From an uncultured Sutterella sp. (GTDB lineage Bacteria; Pseudomonadota; Gammaproteobacteria; Burkholderiales; Burkholderiaceae_F), in assembly GCA_900538905.1 (NCBI GenBank), contig UPZS01000002.1:73994-137993 (forward strand): a stretch of DNA of 64,000 nt. Reading direction: 5' to 3'. This document shows positions 30,395 to 39,424 of this stretch, piece after piece (position 1 is the first letter of the stretch; every line of letters begins with the position of its first letter). The position numbers were made by a program, and so were the translations under genes. Below the pieces are notes generated by a model. That model did not search any database and was not told the DNA's origin. It saw only the letters and a list, made by a program, of their open reading frames with translations.

Positions 30395-30827
30395 AAATGA
30401 ATTTCTTTCTCAAAGTTTGAATGATCAAACAATTTTAACGTCGTACGAGAATTTATCTTGCCTGCCTTAAGGTTTCCTTGTTTTGTTCGGTGTCCGTCAT
30501 CTTCACCTCGCTTTGGCCTAGCAAAGTCAAACACATTCTTTCAGAGCCAATCACTTCAGCTTCTGATTCCGCAACACTTGATCCGCGCAATTGCTGGACA
30601 ATGCGAGCTCGTACCCGCCTGTTGCAATCCTAACTAGGGTAAACCCGATTCTTTGGACGTATTACGCCATTTTCTTGTTCAAGTCCATTCAGACTGCAAT
30701 CATTGAGCTTCGACGACAGCCATTTTCTGGGCCGATGCCATCGGCGCAGAGCATATGCCATGTCGCCTTCGTTGAGCGACTGAGTAAATGCCATAAAAAA
30801 GCGGGCTCGATAACAGGGAGATTTTTC
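30395..30827. other. Long leader between ygbA and the porin gene
   Basis: 433 bases without a gene between divergent ygbA and the porin. An open frame runs through the right part in phase with the porin, but it lacks a signal peptide or ribosome site and places extra residues before the true signal peptide, so I treat it as untranslated. It contains a 15-base dyad at 30731-30745, listed separately. The long distance suggests a regulated porin leader. Confidence 0.5.
30731..30745. promoter_or_regulatory. Dyad GCCGATG-c-CATCGGC before the porin
   Basis: A perfect seven-base inverted repeat with one central base, 83 bases before the porin start codon. The one-base centre is too tight for an RNA hairpin loop without opening pairs, so a protein operator is more likely. 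No regulator is identified. Confidence 0.4.
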
Positions 30828-32027
30828 ATGAAAAAAACTTTAGTTGCCGTGTCTGTTCTCGGTGCCTTTGCCGGTTCCGCTCTTGCCGCGGACGTTCAGC
30901 TCTACGGCATCCTGGATACGGGGGTTGGCTACAGCCACATCGATATGGACACTTCCGGTGTCGATGATGTTGACTCGTTTGAAATGAAGTCCGGCGTCGG
31001 CTCCGGTTCCCGTTGGGGACTGAAAGGCACGGAAGACCTCGGAAACGGTCTGACCGTGGGCTTCATTCTCGAAAACGGCTTTGATTCCGACGACGGTTCC
31101 GAAGACTCCACCGGTGTCATGTTTAACCGTGAATCAAGCCTGTTCTTGGAAGGTAGTTTCGGCAAACTCGCTTTTGGCCGAATGGGGGCCCTCAACAGCG
31201 GCCAATCCTCCTGGTCCAAAGTCGGCATGATCAACGCCTTTGGAACTTCGTACGGTGAATTTACCGCCCAGGCTTCGAACGTTTTCTCGCTCGCGGGCCA
31301 ATGGGACAACATGATTGCCTACGAGACCCCGGATTTTGCCGGTTTCAAGTTGTTCGCCCAATACGACATGGGTTCGAACGACAATGAAAACGAGTCCTCG
31401 AGCAACCGCTTCTATTCGCTCGGCGTCACCTACAACAACGGTCCATTTGCCGGCTACTTTGCAGTCGATTCAATCAACTATAAAACAGCTAAATTCAACC
31501 AAGGAGAATGGCCGAACAACGGAGACGACATTGATGACAGTCTGACGGTTACTTTGGGCGGTAGCTACGATTTCGACGTCGTCAAGATTTACCTTGGCGC
31601 TCAGTACTTTGATGAAGTCCGTTTGTCTTCGCTGGGCGGTGTAATCGGCAGAGCAAACTCAATCCTTGACAATCTGCTCGGCATGAAAGTCAATGATGCT
31701 GTCAAGATCAAAGGCTACGGCATTAGTCTGTCGGGCGACGCGCCACTGGCCGGCGGCAGAGTGATGTTCGGTCTTGGTTATGTAGATGCTGAAGCCGCTG
31801 ACAGCATGGACAGAGTTCTGAGCGACAACATATTTACCGTCACCAGCATAGACATCAAACGCTATGTCGTGAGTGCTGGTTATTCCTATCCGTTTAGCAA
31901 ACGTACGGACGTATACGGCGTGGCTTCGTACATGCAAGATCAGACGGACACAGGCACGAAATTCGGTATGTTCGAACGAGATCCCTCTGCCTATTCCTTC
32001 TACGTCGGTCTGCGTCACCGCTTCTAA
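30828..32027 (+). CDS. Outer-membrane general porin (Burkholderiales type)
   Basis: 399 residues. Signal peptide MKKTLVAVSVLGAFAGSALA is cut before ADVQLYGILDTGVGY, the classic start of neisserial/Burkholderiales porins. Repeated amphipathic strands, GSRWGLKGTEDLGNGL and FGRMGALNSG, lead to a C-terminal GLRHRF with terminal Phe for BAM recognition. It forms a trimeric 16-strand diffusion channel in this family. The ATG at 30828 has a CAGGGAG ribosome site. Single gene with its own terminator. Confidence 0.94.
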   Translation: MKKTLVAVSVLGAFAGSALAADVQLYGILDTGVGYSHIDMDTSGVDDVDSFEMKSGVGSGSRWGLKGTEDLGNGLTVGFILENGFDSDDGSEDSTGVMFNRESSLFLEGSFGKLAFGRMGALNSGQSSWSKVGMINAFGTSYGEFTAQASNVFSLAGQWDNMIAYETPDFAGFKLFAQYDMGSNDNENESSSNRFYSLGVTYNNGPFAGYFAVDSINYKTAKFNQGEWPNNGDDIDDSLTVTLGGSYDFDVVKIYLGAQYFDEVRLSSLGGVIGRANSILDNLLGMKVNDAVKIKGYGISLSGDAPLAGGRVMFGLGYVDAEAADSMDRVLSDNIFTVTSIDIKRYVVSAGYSYPFSKRTDVYGVASYMQDQTDTGTKFGMFERDPSAYSFYVGLRHRF

Positions 32028-32062
32028 TCTGATCTCTTCTTGAGATTTACGGATTAGTTCCG

Positions 32063-32096
32063 AACCCGTTTCGACTTTGGTTGGAACGGGTTTTTC
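32063..32096 (+). terminator. Terminator of the porin gene
   Basis: AACCCGTT / AACGGGTT stem, 14-base loop, then TTTTCG, 35 bases past the stop. Confidence 0.82.
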
Positions 32097-32202
32097 GCAT
32101 CTGGCTTTTTCCCAAATTTCACCCTTGACTCGGGCATATAATCGGACGGAGACCTTGTAGAAGAAATTTCTCTTCGATCATCCATTACCACCTTTCGAGA
32201 TC

Positions 32203-33078
32203 ATGCTTCAATCGTGCTGGATGCTTGTAGCCGCAATGCTTTTTGCGACCATGAGTTCACTTGTAAAAATGTCCGCTGGGGAAGCCGGCACGTTTGAGAT
32301 TGTTTTTTACCGCTCACTCATTGGTTTGGTCTTTATCGCAATCGCAATGTTCATTCAAGGTCAGACGCCGCACACCAAGTATCTCTTCGGGCATATTAAG
32401 CGTTCTGTCCTGGGGACTCTGGCTTTCACCATTTGGTTTTTCACAATGGGGTACCTTCCCCTGGGAACAGCCGTAACTCTCAACTACACGGCGCCGCTTT
32501 TTATTGCCGCCACCTTTGTAGTCACGGCTCTCATGCATCACCAAAAGGCGCCATGGTCACTTGCTGCAGCCATTTGTGTGGGTTTTATCGGCGTGTGTCT
32601 GATCCTGCAGCCTTCGATTGCGTCTGACGAGCTTCCTTACGCGTTATTGGGCCTTTTTGCAGGCGCTCTGGGTCCCTTCATCTTCTTTCAAATCGCCCAA
32701 CTCGGTCGCTTGCGTGAGCCATCGCTTCGCATCGTGTTCTATTTCTCGCTTGTCGGAACAATCTGGGGATTGGCCGGTTGCTACGTTCTGGAGGGCGGCC
32801 TCAAAATGCACGACATGGATGTCTGGATCGGACTGCTTGGCGTTGGCATCACGGCAGTGCTCGCACAGGTGGCCATGACGCGCGCCTTCGCCTACGGCAA
32901 TATGATGCTGACGGCGTGCTTTCAGTTTGCCGTCATTCCTTTTGCGGAAATCATCAGTGTGGTCTTTTTCAAAGAAGCGCTTCCGCCTGTGGCTTTGGTC
33001 GGAATGCTTTTGATTTTGGCCGCCGGTTGCACAGCAAGCGTCATCACCAAACGACAGCGCCATCCCGCCGCCAAATAA
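32203..33078 (+). CDS. EamA/DMT-superfamily transporter
   Basis: 291 residues, ten predicted membrane segments in two EamA repeats: first with FATMSSLVKMSAGEAGTFEIVFYRSL and LNYTAPLFIA (both typical of the RhaT/S-adenosylmethionine-uptake-like branch), second with AVLAQVAMTRAFAYGN and FAEIISVVFF. It resembles permeases annotated as drug/metabolite or SAM transporters; the substrate is open. It starts 175 bases after the porin stop behind a terminator and ends convergent with ccmI. Confidence 0.86.
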   Translation: MLQSCWMLVAAMLFATMSSLVKMSAGEAGTFEIVFYRSLIGLVFIAIAMFIQGQTPHTKYLFGHIKRSVLGTLAFTIWFFTMGYLPLGTAVTLNYTAPLFIAATFVVTALMHHQKAPWSLAAAICVGFIGVCLILQPSIASDELPYALLGLFAGALGPFIFFQIAQLGRLREPSLRIVFYFSLVGTIWGLAGCYVLEGGLKMHDMDVWIGLLGVGITAVLAQVAMTRAFAYGNMMLTACFQFAVIPFAEIISVVFFKEALPPVALVGMLLILAAGCTASVITKRQRHPAAK

Positions 33079-33115
33079 GAGAGACACACACGTCTGACAT
33101 CGGGCGTGAATTTTT

Positions 33116-34024
33116 TCACTGTTGCGAGGATTTCTCAGTCTGCGCTTCTTTTCGCTCCTGCTCAGCCGCATATGCCCCCGTCTGAGCCAATCGCTCATAG
33201 ACTGGGTTATCCATCGACATCTGAGAAAGCAGGTATTCAATGCTTTCTCGAGCCTCTTTCCAATGTCCGAGCTCTAAAGAACTGATGGCATAGAGCTCTC
33301 GAGCGGACAAAAGCTTGTTGTCAATCGCAAGCGCCTGATCAAGCACCGCCAAACTTTGGATGTACGTATCCCTGGTTTCCTGGCTGATCAAGGCTGCGGC
33401 GTATTCCACCAAAACGTTGGCGTCCTTGGCAACGAATCCGCCGAGATCAACGGCTTTTTTATACGCGTCGGCTGCTTCCTTCCATGCCTGTTTATGCACC
33501 TTAAGACGTGCGAAAAGAACCCATGCTCGTTCGTCTTTGCCATTGTCCTCGAGGTAGGCGCCAAGCGACTCTTCATCATAGAGGCCTTCGGTACTGCCGA
33601 GTGTTCCATCGGCCTGCATGATGCCCTGTTTGGGAGAGTCAGAAACAAAATTGATCAGCGAAGGCGAACCCAGGCCTTTGTAGAGAGCAAACGCGCTTCC
33701 GGCCACCACAACAGCCAAACCGACAGCAAAGGCTTTGCCAAGCGGCGCAGCACGTTTCTCGCGTTTTTCATCGATCGCAAGTTCTTCAAGCGCCCGACGC
33801 TGAACGTCAGTAACACTCGACTCATAAATCGTATCGGTGACAAGTCCTGCCGCGCGTTCCTCATCGAGCACACGCAACTGCTCAGCAAGCGCTTCACGAG
33901 AAAGCTCCTGCGTAAGACTGCCGTCTTCGTCCGGCGCTTTGCGCATCAGCGCCCATAGAACGGAAAACACCGCCACAGCGCTCAAAAGCGCAGCAACAAA
34001 CCAAAAAGTCGTTTCAAAAGTCAT
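33116..34024 (-). CDS. ccmI: Cytochrome c biogenesis protein CcmI (CcmH-like, TPR)
   Basis: 302 residues. Two membrane segments (about 5-25 and 95-115) flank a cytosolic coiled region with the ccmI-type ELSREALAEQLRVLDEERAAG. The periplasmic part (about 150-285) has tetratricopeptide-like repeats (ERAWVLFARLKVHKQAWKEA). CcmI chaperones apocytochrome c for heme attachment. Its location right after a multiheme cytochrome gene fits, though the other ccm genes are not in the window and a terminator separates the two. Confidence 0.82.
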   Translation of the reverse strand: MTFETTFWFVAALLSAVAVFSVLWALMRKAPDEDGSLTQELSREALAEQLRVLDEERAAGLVTDTIYESSVTDVQRRALEELAIDEKREKRAAPLGKAFAVGLAVVVAGSAFALYKGLGSPSLINFVSDSPKQGIMQADGTLGSTEGLYDEESLGAYLEDNGKDERAWVLFARLKVHKQAWKEAADAYKKAVDLGGFVAKDANVLVEYAAALISQETRDTYIQSLAVLDQALAIDNKLLSARELYAISSLELGHWKEARESIEYLLSQMSMDNPVYERLAQTGAYAAEQERKEAQTEKSSQQ

Positions 34025-34041
34025 GTGTCCGATTTTACGTT

Positions 34042-34076
34042 GAAAAAAAGGGCGCCTCGAAAAACCGGGGCACCCC
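34042..34076 (-). terminator. Terminator after the octaheme reductase gene
   Basis: GGGTGCC / GGCGCCC stem on the minus strand followed by TTTTTTT, 27 bases past the reductase stop and 18 before the ccmI start. The flanking A/T runs could also end plus-strand transcripts. Confidence 0.8.
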
Positions 34077-34102
34077 TTTTTCGTTTTGACTACGGAAGCG
34101 GA

Positions 34103-35734
34103 TTACTTCTTATTCTTGGCGACCATGGCGTCGCGCAGGATCTTCGTAGCCTTCTGAGCGGCGTCAGCGCACTTGGCAAGCGAGAGCTGAGCTGCTTCAG
34201 GATTGTGGAACCATGCACCGTTCACAGCCGTCCACCATTCCCAATTGGTGTGGGCGACGGAGTGAAGTTCACGAGCCTGATTGAGGACTTCGTCGCTAAC
34301 GCCCATCGCCAAAGCGAGATCAAAGGCGTTGAACATGTCGGTCATGCGGCTTTCGGCCTCGCGCAGTTTACCGTCGTAGTAGCCCTTCATACCGTCGATC
34401 ACGCGGTTAAGCTGCTTCTCGGTCTTGTCCTTGTGGCACTGCAAGCAGGTCTGCTTCATATAGTGACGCGGAGTCGTCGACCAGTGGCTCGTGTAAACCT
34501 TGCCGGTCTTCTTGTCCTTCATCTTGGGCATGTGGCAGTCTGCACAACCGACGCCAGCCTTGTCGTGCGTGGAGTTCCAGTACGTTTCAACGTCCGGATG
34601 TTGCATCTTCGTGAGAGCGGCACCGGTCACATTGTGCTTGAAGTCCTTGAAGCCAACCTTGGCATAGAAGTCATCAATCTTCGTGACGTCAACGAACGGG
34701 AAGAGGTTCGTGCGGACATCGCTCATGCCGATCGCCTTGCCGGTCTTCGGATCAAAGCCCGGGTTGCAGTTGTATTCGACATGGCACTGAGCGCACATCA
34801 GCTTGCTGTCGGCCTTTTCCATCGTGGCGATCTTGCGGGTAAAGCCGCGGACGCCCATGTCAATCACGTTGATCTTGGTGGCCTTCGGATCTTCGCTGTA
34901 GAGGCTCGGAATATCCGTACGGGTCAGAGCCTGGATCAGACCGTCACGAACAATACGCGGCTTGGCGCTGTGAGGATCGTGGCAGAAGTTGCAATTCACG
35001 GCATGATTGATGTTGCGCATCACGTCGACAACATTGGATTGACGTGAGAACTTGGCTTCGGGATGTTTTTCGCCGAGGTATGCCCAGTCAAGCATCAGGT
35101 CGGTCGACTTGCAAGTCCAGCAAACCGGGTTACCCGCAGCGGCCGTTCCCGGACGACGAGGCTTTTGGGCGTTATCTTCAGGATACTTGTCGTTTATAAC
35201 ATCCCAAACACGGAAAGCCCCGTCTCCCTGACCGAGATACATCCAGCCGTCCTTCGGCACAAAGCGACCGCCGAAGGCGCGATCGCACAGATACTGGTCA
35301 AGTGCGGCAAACGCGTGGCTACGCGGCAAATCGTGTTCTTTCGTAAAACCATGCGCCCCCAAAGCACGGTCGAAGAACGGATTGGGCGCAACGCTGGCGC
35401 TGTTCTTCTTGGAGAAACGCGGCGTGCGTTCTTCATTGATCGTGTACATCGACTTGAATTGAGCCGGATGGCAGGAACCGCAAGTCTTGGGATCCATGCT
35501 CGTTACCGGACGCGTATCCTTGCTCGGTGCACTCACATGCTTGGTGAGGCCGGAGTGGCAGCTCGTGCAAGAAACTTTCTTGTGAGCACCGGACTTGTGG
35601 AAGCCGCCGATGTTGCTGTGGCAGGCCACGCAAGTCTTCGTGTCAACTTTTTCAGGAGCCGCGTTAACGGCGGGAGCAAACGCCACCGCCACTGCAAGTG
35701 CTACGCAGGCCTGAACGAAATTGTGTTTTGTCAT
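34103..35734 (-). CDS. Octaheme c-type cytochrome nitrite reductase (ONR)
   Basis: 543 residues with an N-terminal signal peptide (about 1-25). Seven CxxCH heme sites are at residues 35, 56, 85, 248, 314, 397 and 430, and a CWTCK site is at 205. Lysine as the proximal ligand of one heme marks the active site of NrfA-type enzymes. With three hemes ahead of it, the layout is that of octaheme nitrite reductases rather than pentaheme NrfA. QCHVEYNC places a cysteine two residues after the active-site tyrosine (Y321, C323), as in the crosslinked Tyr-Cys of the Thioalkalivibrio enzyme. HPDVETYW supplies the active-site histidine. It likely reduces nitrite to ammonium in the periplasm; hydroxylamine or sulfite may also be used. 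No NrfH or NrfBCD gene is beside it, so the electron donor is not known. Confidence 0.88.
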   Translation of the reverse strand: MTKHNFVQACVALAVAVAFAPAVNAAPEKVDTKTCVACHSNIGGFHKSGAHKKVSCTSCHSGLTKHVSAPSKDTRPVTSMDPKTCGSCHPAQFKSMYTINEERTPRFSKKNSASVAPNPFFDRALGAHGFTKEHDLPRSHAFAALDQYLCDRAFGGRFVPKDGWMYLGQGDGAFRVWDVINDKYPEDNAQKPRRPGTAAAGNPVCWTCKSTDLMLDWAYLGEKHPEAKFSRQSNVVDVMRNINHAVNCNFCHDPHSAKPRIVRDGLIQALTRTDIPSLYSEDPKATKINVIDMGVRGFTRKIATMEKADSKLMCAQCHVEYNCNPGFDPKTGKAIGMSDVRTNLFPFVDVTKIDDFYAKVGFKDFKHNVTGAALTKMQHPDVETYWNSTHDKAGVGCADCHMPKMKDKKTGKVYTSHWSTTPRHYMKQTCLQCHKDKTEKQLNRVIDGMKGYYDGKLREAESRMTDMFNAFDLALAMGVSDEVLNQARELHSVAHTNWEWWTAVNGAWFHNPEAAQLSLAKCADAAQKATKILRDAMVAKNKK

Positions 35735-35821
35735 CTCGTCTCTCCTTATCGCGACTTCTCATGCTTGGTTTGGAATCGGAATGCGCTTGGGGTCGCTTCC
35801 GCGTGTAAAAGTCGCTTGACG

Positions 35822-35850
35822 GATTTTCTCACAGAAAAAAATACTGTCAA
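35822..35850 (-). promoter_or_regulatory. Candidate sigma-70 promoter of the reductase gene
   Basis: TTGACA, 17 bases, AAAATC on the minus strand, about 90 bases before the start codon. The -35 is perfect; the -10 is weak, so an activator may help. I see no FNR-type TTGAT-N4-ATCAA site nearby. Confidence 0.45.
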
Positions 35851-35915
35851 TTCAGCATCTTTCTTCCCAAATTAGCTTACCGTTTCAGTCAGTTTTTCAC
35901 TTCCGATTCTTATAT

Positions 35916-35952
35916 CTGTCTTAAAACCCGCATGAAACAGGCCTTAAGACAG
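35916..35952. promoter_or_regulatory. Inverted repeat CTGTCTTAA / TTAAGACAG upstream of the reductase
   Basis: A perfect nine-base inverted repeat with a 19-base spacer, about 65-100 bases upstream of the candidate -35 box. The position fits an activator or regulator site, or an RNA hairpin; the spacer itself has AAACAGGCC after CCCGCATG. Confidence 0.45.
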
Positions 35953-35960
35953 AATTAACA

Positions 35961-35996
35961 TAAAAAACCGCAGGAGACTTTCCGTCCGCTGCGGCT
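35961..35996 (-). terminator. Terminator of the pgeF-rimO unit
   Basis: CCGCAG / CTGCGG stem with a 15-base loop and then TTTTTTA on the minus strand, about 97 bases past the rimO stop. The stretch 35735-36092 holds only this, the inverted repeat and the promoter. Confidence 0.75.
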
Positions 35997-36092
35997 TTCC
36001 ATGCTAGGGTAATCACTAGCTCCAAATTCGTCATCCGAAGGCAATCAGGCCAATTTTGAACCTCTCAAACCAGCTTTGACCTACTCTGGCAC

Positions 36093-37451
36093 TCACTCAG
36101 AAACAACGTGACGTCCGATCAAATCGTGTTCACGACTATCTGTGATGCGCACGTCCACGAAATCTCCAGGATTGAGATGCTTGTCTGTCGTCACATACAC
36201 CACGCCGTCAATGTCCGGTGCGTCAGCCGTTGTGCGGCCAACGGCAACGCCGTCTTCGTCCTCGGGTTCGTCAACGATGACACGCCTGACGGAGCCCACT
36301 TTCTGCCTAAGAATCTCAGACGAAATCTCAGCTTGAACTTCCATAAAGCGACGACGGCGATCTTCTCTCACTTCGTCAGGAAGTTGTCCGGGCAAAGCAT
36401 TGGCCTGAGCGCCTTCCACGGGACTGTAGGCAAAGCAGCCGACGCGATCCAGACGCGCTTCTCTCAGAAAGTCCAACAGGTACTCAAACTCTTCTTCCGT
36501 TTCTCCGGGAAAACCGGTGATAAAAGTCGAACGGATCGTGATATCGGGACACACCGCACGCCAAGCCGCGATGCGCTCGAGATTCTTTTCGGCACTTGCA
36601 GGACGCTTCATGGCCTTTAGCACACGGGGATGCGCATGCTGAAACGGCACATCCAGGTACGGCAAGATCAGTCCCTCAGCCATCAGCTCAACCACCGCGT
36701 CCGTCGACGGATACGGGTATACATAATGCAGGCGTACCCAGGCGTCTAGCTTGCCAAGTTCCCGAGCCAATTCAAGCAATCGAGTCTTAACCGGACGGCC
36801 TCCCGCAAACCCCGTTCGATACTTCACGTCCAAACCATAGGCTGCCGTATCCTGGCTGATCACCAAAAGCTCTTTGACACCGCCCTTGACAAGGTTTTCT
36901 GCTTCGCGAAGCACCTCGCCAATCGGACGACTCACCAAATCGCCGCGCAAGTCCGGAATGATGCAAAACGTGCAGTGATGCGAACAGCCTTCGCTAATCT
37001 TTAGATAGGCGTAGTGCGCCGGCGTGAGCTTCAACCCTGCCGCCGGTACCAAATCGTCAAAAGGCTCGTGCGGACGCGGCAAATGCGCGTGCACCAGCGC
37101 GAGCGTCTCCTCCAGACTGTCCGGCCCTGTGATACCAAGTACCCTCGGAACGCGATCCATCAGCCAGCTTTCGCCGTTGGCGTTTTTCTTGCCGCCCAAG
37201 CATCCAGTAACAATCACACGACCGTTTTCACGCAAGGCCTCCGTGATGGCCTCCAGACTTTCGGCCACCGCCGCGTCAATGAATGCACAAGTATTGACGA
37301 TCACCAGATCGGCTTCCTTGTAGTCGGCGGCAATAATGTAGCCTTCGGCACGCAGTTCCGTCACGATGCGCTCGGTGTCCACCAAAGCCTTGGGGCAGCC
37401 CAAGCTCACAAAGCCAACGCGACCGATTCGTCCTTTTTGCATTCCTGCCAT
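36093..37451 (-). CDS. rimO: Ribosomal protein S12 methylthiotransferase RimO
   Basis: 452 residues. N-terminal UPF0004 domain with cysteines at [21 protein letters not shown] and VTGCLG (auxiliary cluster); radical SAM domain with [15 protein letters not shown]-terminal TRAM domain (about 385-450). It methylthiolates the S12 aspartate. [10 protein letters not shown] distinguishes RimO from MiaB. The ATG has an AAGGAA ribosome site. It follows pgeF by nine bases. Confidence 0.96.
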   Translation of the reverse strand: MAGMQKGRIGRVGFVSLGCPKALVDTERIVTELRAEGYIIAADYKEADLVIVNTCAFIDAAVAESLEAITEALRENGRVIVTGCLGGKKNANGESWLMDRVPRVLGITGPDSLEETLALVHAHLPRPHEPFDDLVPAAGLKLTPAHYAYLKISEGCSHHCTFCIIPDLRGDLVSRPIGEVLREAENLVKGGVKELLVISQDTAAYGLDVKYRTGFAGGRPVKTRLLELARELGKLDAWVRLHYVYPYPSTDAVVELMAEGLILPYLDVPFQHAHPRVLKAMKRPASAEKNLERIAAWRAVCPDITIRSTFITGFPGETEEEFEYLLDFLREARLDRVGCFAYSPVEGAQANALPGQLPDEVREDRRRRFMEVQAEISSEILRQKVGSVRRVIVDEPEDEDGVAVGRTTADAPDIDGVVYVTTDKHLNPGDFVDVRITDSREHDLIGRHVVSE

Positions 37452-37460
37452 TGTTATTCC

Positions 37461-38228
37461 TTACTTTTCGATCCAAATGACAGCCGCGTGCCGCCCGGTC
37501 TGTTCGCCGTCGCGGCGATAGCTGAAGAAGCGCTGTGCATCGGCGACGGTTGAAAGAGCACAATCCTCAATATCTTCGACGCCGACTTTGTTCAAGGCCG
37601 CCTTGGCATAGGCTGCCAAATCCACACAGAATTTTTCGTCCTTAGGCCTGATGCCGTCGGCAACTTCAGGATAGTTGGTACGGAACACATCGGCCACTTC
37701 AGTCCCGACTTCAAAGTCATCAAAACCGATGCGCGGTCCGAGCCAAGCCTTGAGCTTGCAGTCGGGAACCTTGGCACGCATCGCTGCGACAGAGGCTTCG
37801 ATCACGCCGGCAACCAGACTCTTCCAACCGGCGTGAACAGCGCCAACAACTCGTCCCTGCCGGTCGGCCAACAGCACCGGCAGGCAGTCGGCCACCTGCA
37901 CCACGCAAACCGTTTCCGGTTGCGTCGTGATTTGAGCGTCGGCCTGTACAGATTCGTCTGTCACATCTTCTGCGTTTACCACCGCAATACCATGGACCTG
38001 CGTCATCCAACGGGGTTCCGCCGGGCACAAATCGGCCACAATCGAGCGATTCATGCGCACGCAACTGCTGTTGTCGCCCACTCGGCTGCCGACGTTCAGC
38101 CCCATGATGCCATCAACGCCACCCCACGGCCCAGAGGAAACGCCACCCAGACGCTCGGTGAAAAAAGCCTTGACGCCGGCACCGAATTCGGGACGAATCA
38201 CGCCGAGTTCATTCTTCCAGTTGATCAT
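37461..38228 (-). CDS. pgeF: Peptidoglycan editing factor PgeF / YfiH family
   Basis: 255 residues. The family core is clear: QVHGIAVVNAED, VQVADCLPVLLAD (cysteine metal ligand), GAVHAGWKSLVAGVIEA (histidine ligand), and the C-terminal SYRRDGEQTGRHAAVIW. These multicopper-like or zinc proteins act as polyphenol oxidases and nucleoside phosphorylases in vitro; in E. coli the protein corrects serine mis-incorporation into peptidoglycan. It sits between rluD and rimO; the rluD-pgeF order is common. Confidence 0.93.
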   Translation of the reverse strand: MINWKNELGVIRPEFGAGVKAFFTERLGGVSSGPWGGVDGIMGLNVGSRVGDNSSCVRMNRSIVADLCPAEPRWMTQVHGIAVVNAEDVTDESVQADAQITTQPETVCVVQVADCLPVLLADRQGRVVGAVHAGWKSLVAGVIEASVAAMRAKVPDCKLKAWLGPRIGFDDFEVGTEVADVFRTNYPEVADGIRPKDEKFCVDLAAYAKAALNKVGVEDIEDCALSTVADAQRFFSYRRDGEQTGRHAAVIWIEK

Positions 38229-38284
38229 TTGTTTTTCTCCATTGCGGTCTGTTCGTTTGATTCGGACCGCCTACCATTCTTTCG

Positions 38285-39424
38285 TCAATCGTCGGCTTCG
38301 CCTTCGTAGACAATCGGCCCGAAGTCGGGCATTTGGGGTGCGGCGTTTTCTTCAAAGACCGTCACCGGCGCATCAATCGGCCCGAAATCCAAAGCCTCCA
38401 TCAGCTCGCACATATCCTCCGGCGGCGGCGCAAACCACTCGCAGGTTTCACCCGTGCCAGGATGCTTCAGAATCAAGCGACTCGCATGCAGCGCCTGACG
38501 GTTGAAAGCCGCTGCGACTCCGGCTTCATCCGGCAACACCGAAGCATTGGTTCGATAAAGCGGATCGCCCAACAGCGGCAGGCCCACGCTTGTCAAATGC
38601 ACACGGATCTGATGCGTGCGACCTGTTTCCAGACGACAGGCCACCCAACTCACCATGCGACCGGCCACACGGGTCGAATCCACAAGCCGCACGCGTGTTT
38701 TGGCCGGACGACTGCCCTGACCACCGCGACAGCAAAACTTAATGGGCGAGCGCGGATCGCGACCAATGGAACGATCAACGTACCCGGCTTCTGGCGCAAG
38801 TCCCAGCACAATGGCCCAATATTCGCGGCCGACGGTGCGTGCCTGAAGTTGGCGAACCAGATCAGTACGCGCCGCCTCATTGCGCGCAACCACCATCAAT
38901 CCCGACGTTTCCTTATCCAAACGGTGCACAATGCCCGCACGGCTCACGCGCGCCAATTCGGGATAGCGGAAAAGAAGTCCGTTTAAAAGCGTGCCGTTCC
39001 AGTGTCCAGCAGCGGGATGTACCACAAGTCCCGCTGGCTTATTGACAACGATGATGTCATCGTCTTCGTAGAGCACTTCAAACGCGATACCGTCTTCGGC
39101 CACATATGCCGTGTCTTCGGGAGCAGGCTGCGGCGTGACGATCAATTCGTCGCCGTCTGCCACTTTCATGCGAACGCCCAAAGCAGTTTCTCCGTTGACG
39201 AGCACTGCCCCGGCTTCAATCCATTTCTGAAGGCGAGCTCGACTCACCGACGGAATCAATGTGGCCAGAACCTTATCGAGTCGCTCCCCTACAGGAAAAC
39301 CTTCAATTTCATAGACGTCTGGCTCTGCGGTATTATCCACATCATCTTCAGGTTCAAGCACTTGGACGGGCTCTTCGCAGATATAATCGCCCAATTGATT
39401 TTCAGGTTGCTTTTTCGTGGTCAT
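38285..39424 (-). CDS. rluD: 23S rRNA pseudouridine synthase RluD
   Basis: 379 residues from the ATG at 39424. An acidic N-terminal tail (about 1-40) precedes an S4 domain (ERLDKVLATLIPSVSRARLQ) and the RluA-type catalytic domain with GIVHRLDKETSGLMVVA (catalytic aspartate) and TGRTHQIRVHL. It makes pseudouridines 1911/1915/1917 in helix 69 of 23S rRNA. Its C-terminal tail adds about 30 acidic residues. The start codon overlaps that of divergent bamD (shared CATG), so the 5' ends of both genes are constrained; a longer frame upstream is rejected. Confidence 0.93.
   Translation of the reverse strand: MTTKKQPENQLGDYICEEPVQVLEPEDDVDNTAEPDVYEIEGFPVGERLDKVLATLIPSVSRARLQKWIEAGAVLVNGETALGVRMKVADGDELIVTPQPAPEDTAYVAEDGIAFEVLYEDDDIIVVNKPAGLVVHPAAGHWNGTLLNGLLFRYPELARVSRAGIVHRLDKETSGLMVVARNEAARTDLVRQLQARTVGREYWAIVLGLAPEAGYVDRSIGRDPRSPIKFCCRGGQGSRPAKTRVRLVDSTRVAGRMVSWVACRLETGRTHQIRVHLTSVGLPLLGDPLYRTNASVLPDEAGVAAAFNRQALHASRLILKHPGTGETCEWFAPPPEDMCELMEALDFGPIDAPVTVFEENAAPQMPDFGPIVYEGEADD

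Noticed and set aside
30591-30827. N-terminal extension of the porin reading frame
   Set aside because: It would bury the signal peptide; the internal ATG at 30828 has a good ribosome site and a classic porin signal sequence.
35735-36092. FNR or NarL box before the octaheme reductase
   Set aside because: No TTGAT-N4-ATCAA arrangement; a TTGAC/GTCAA pair is far too widely spaced.
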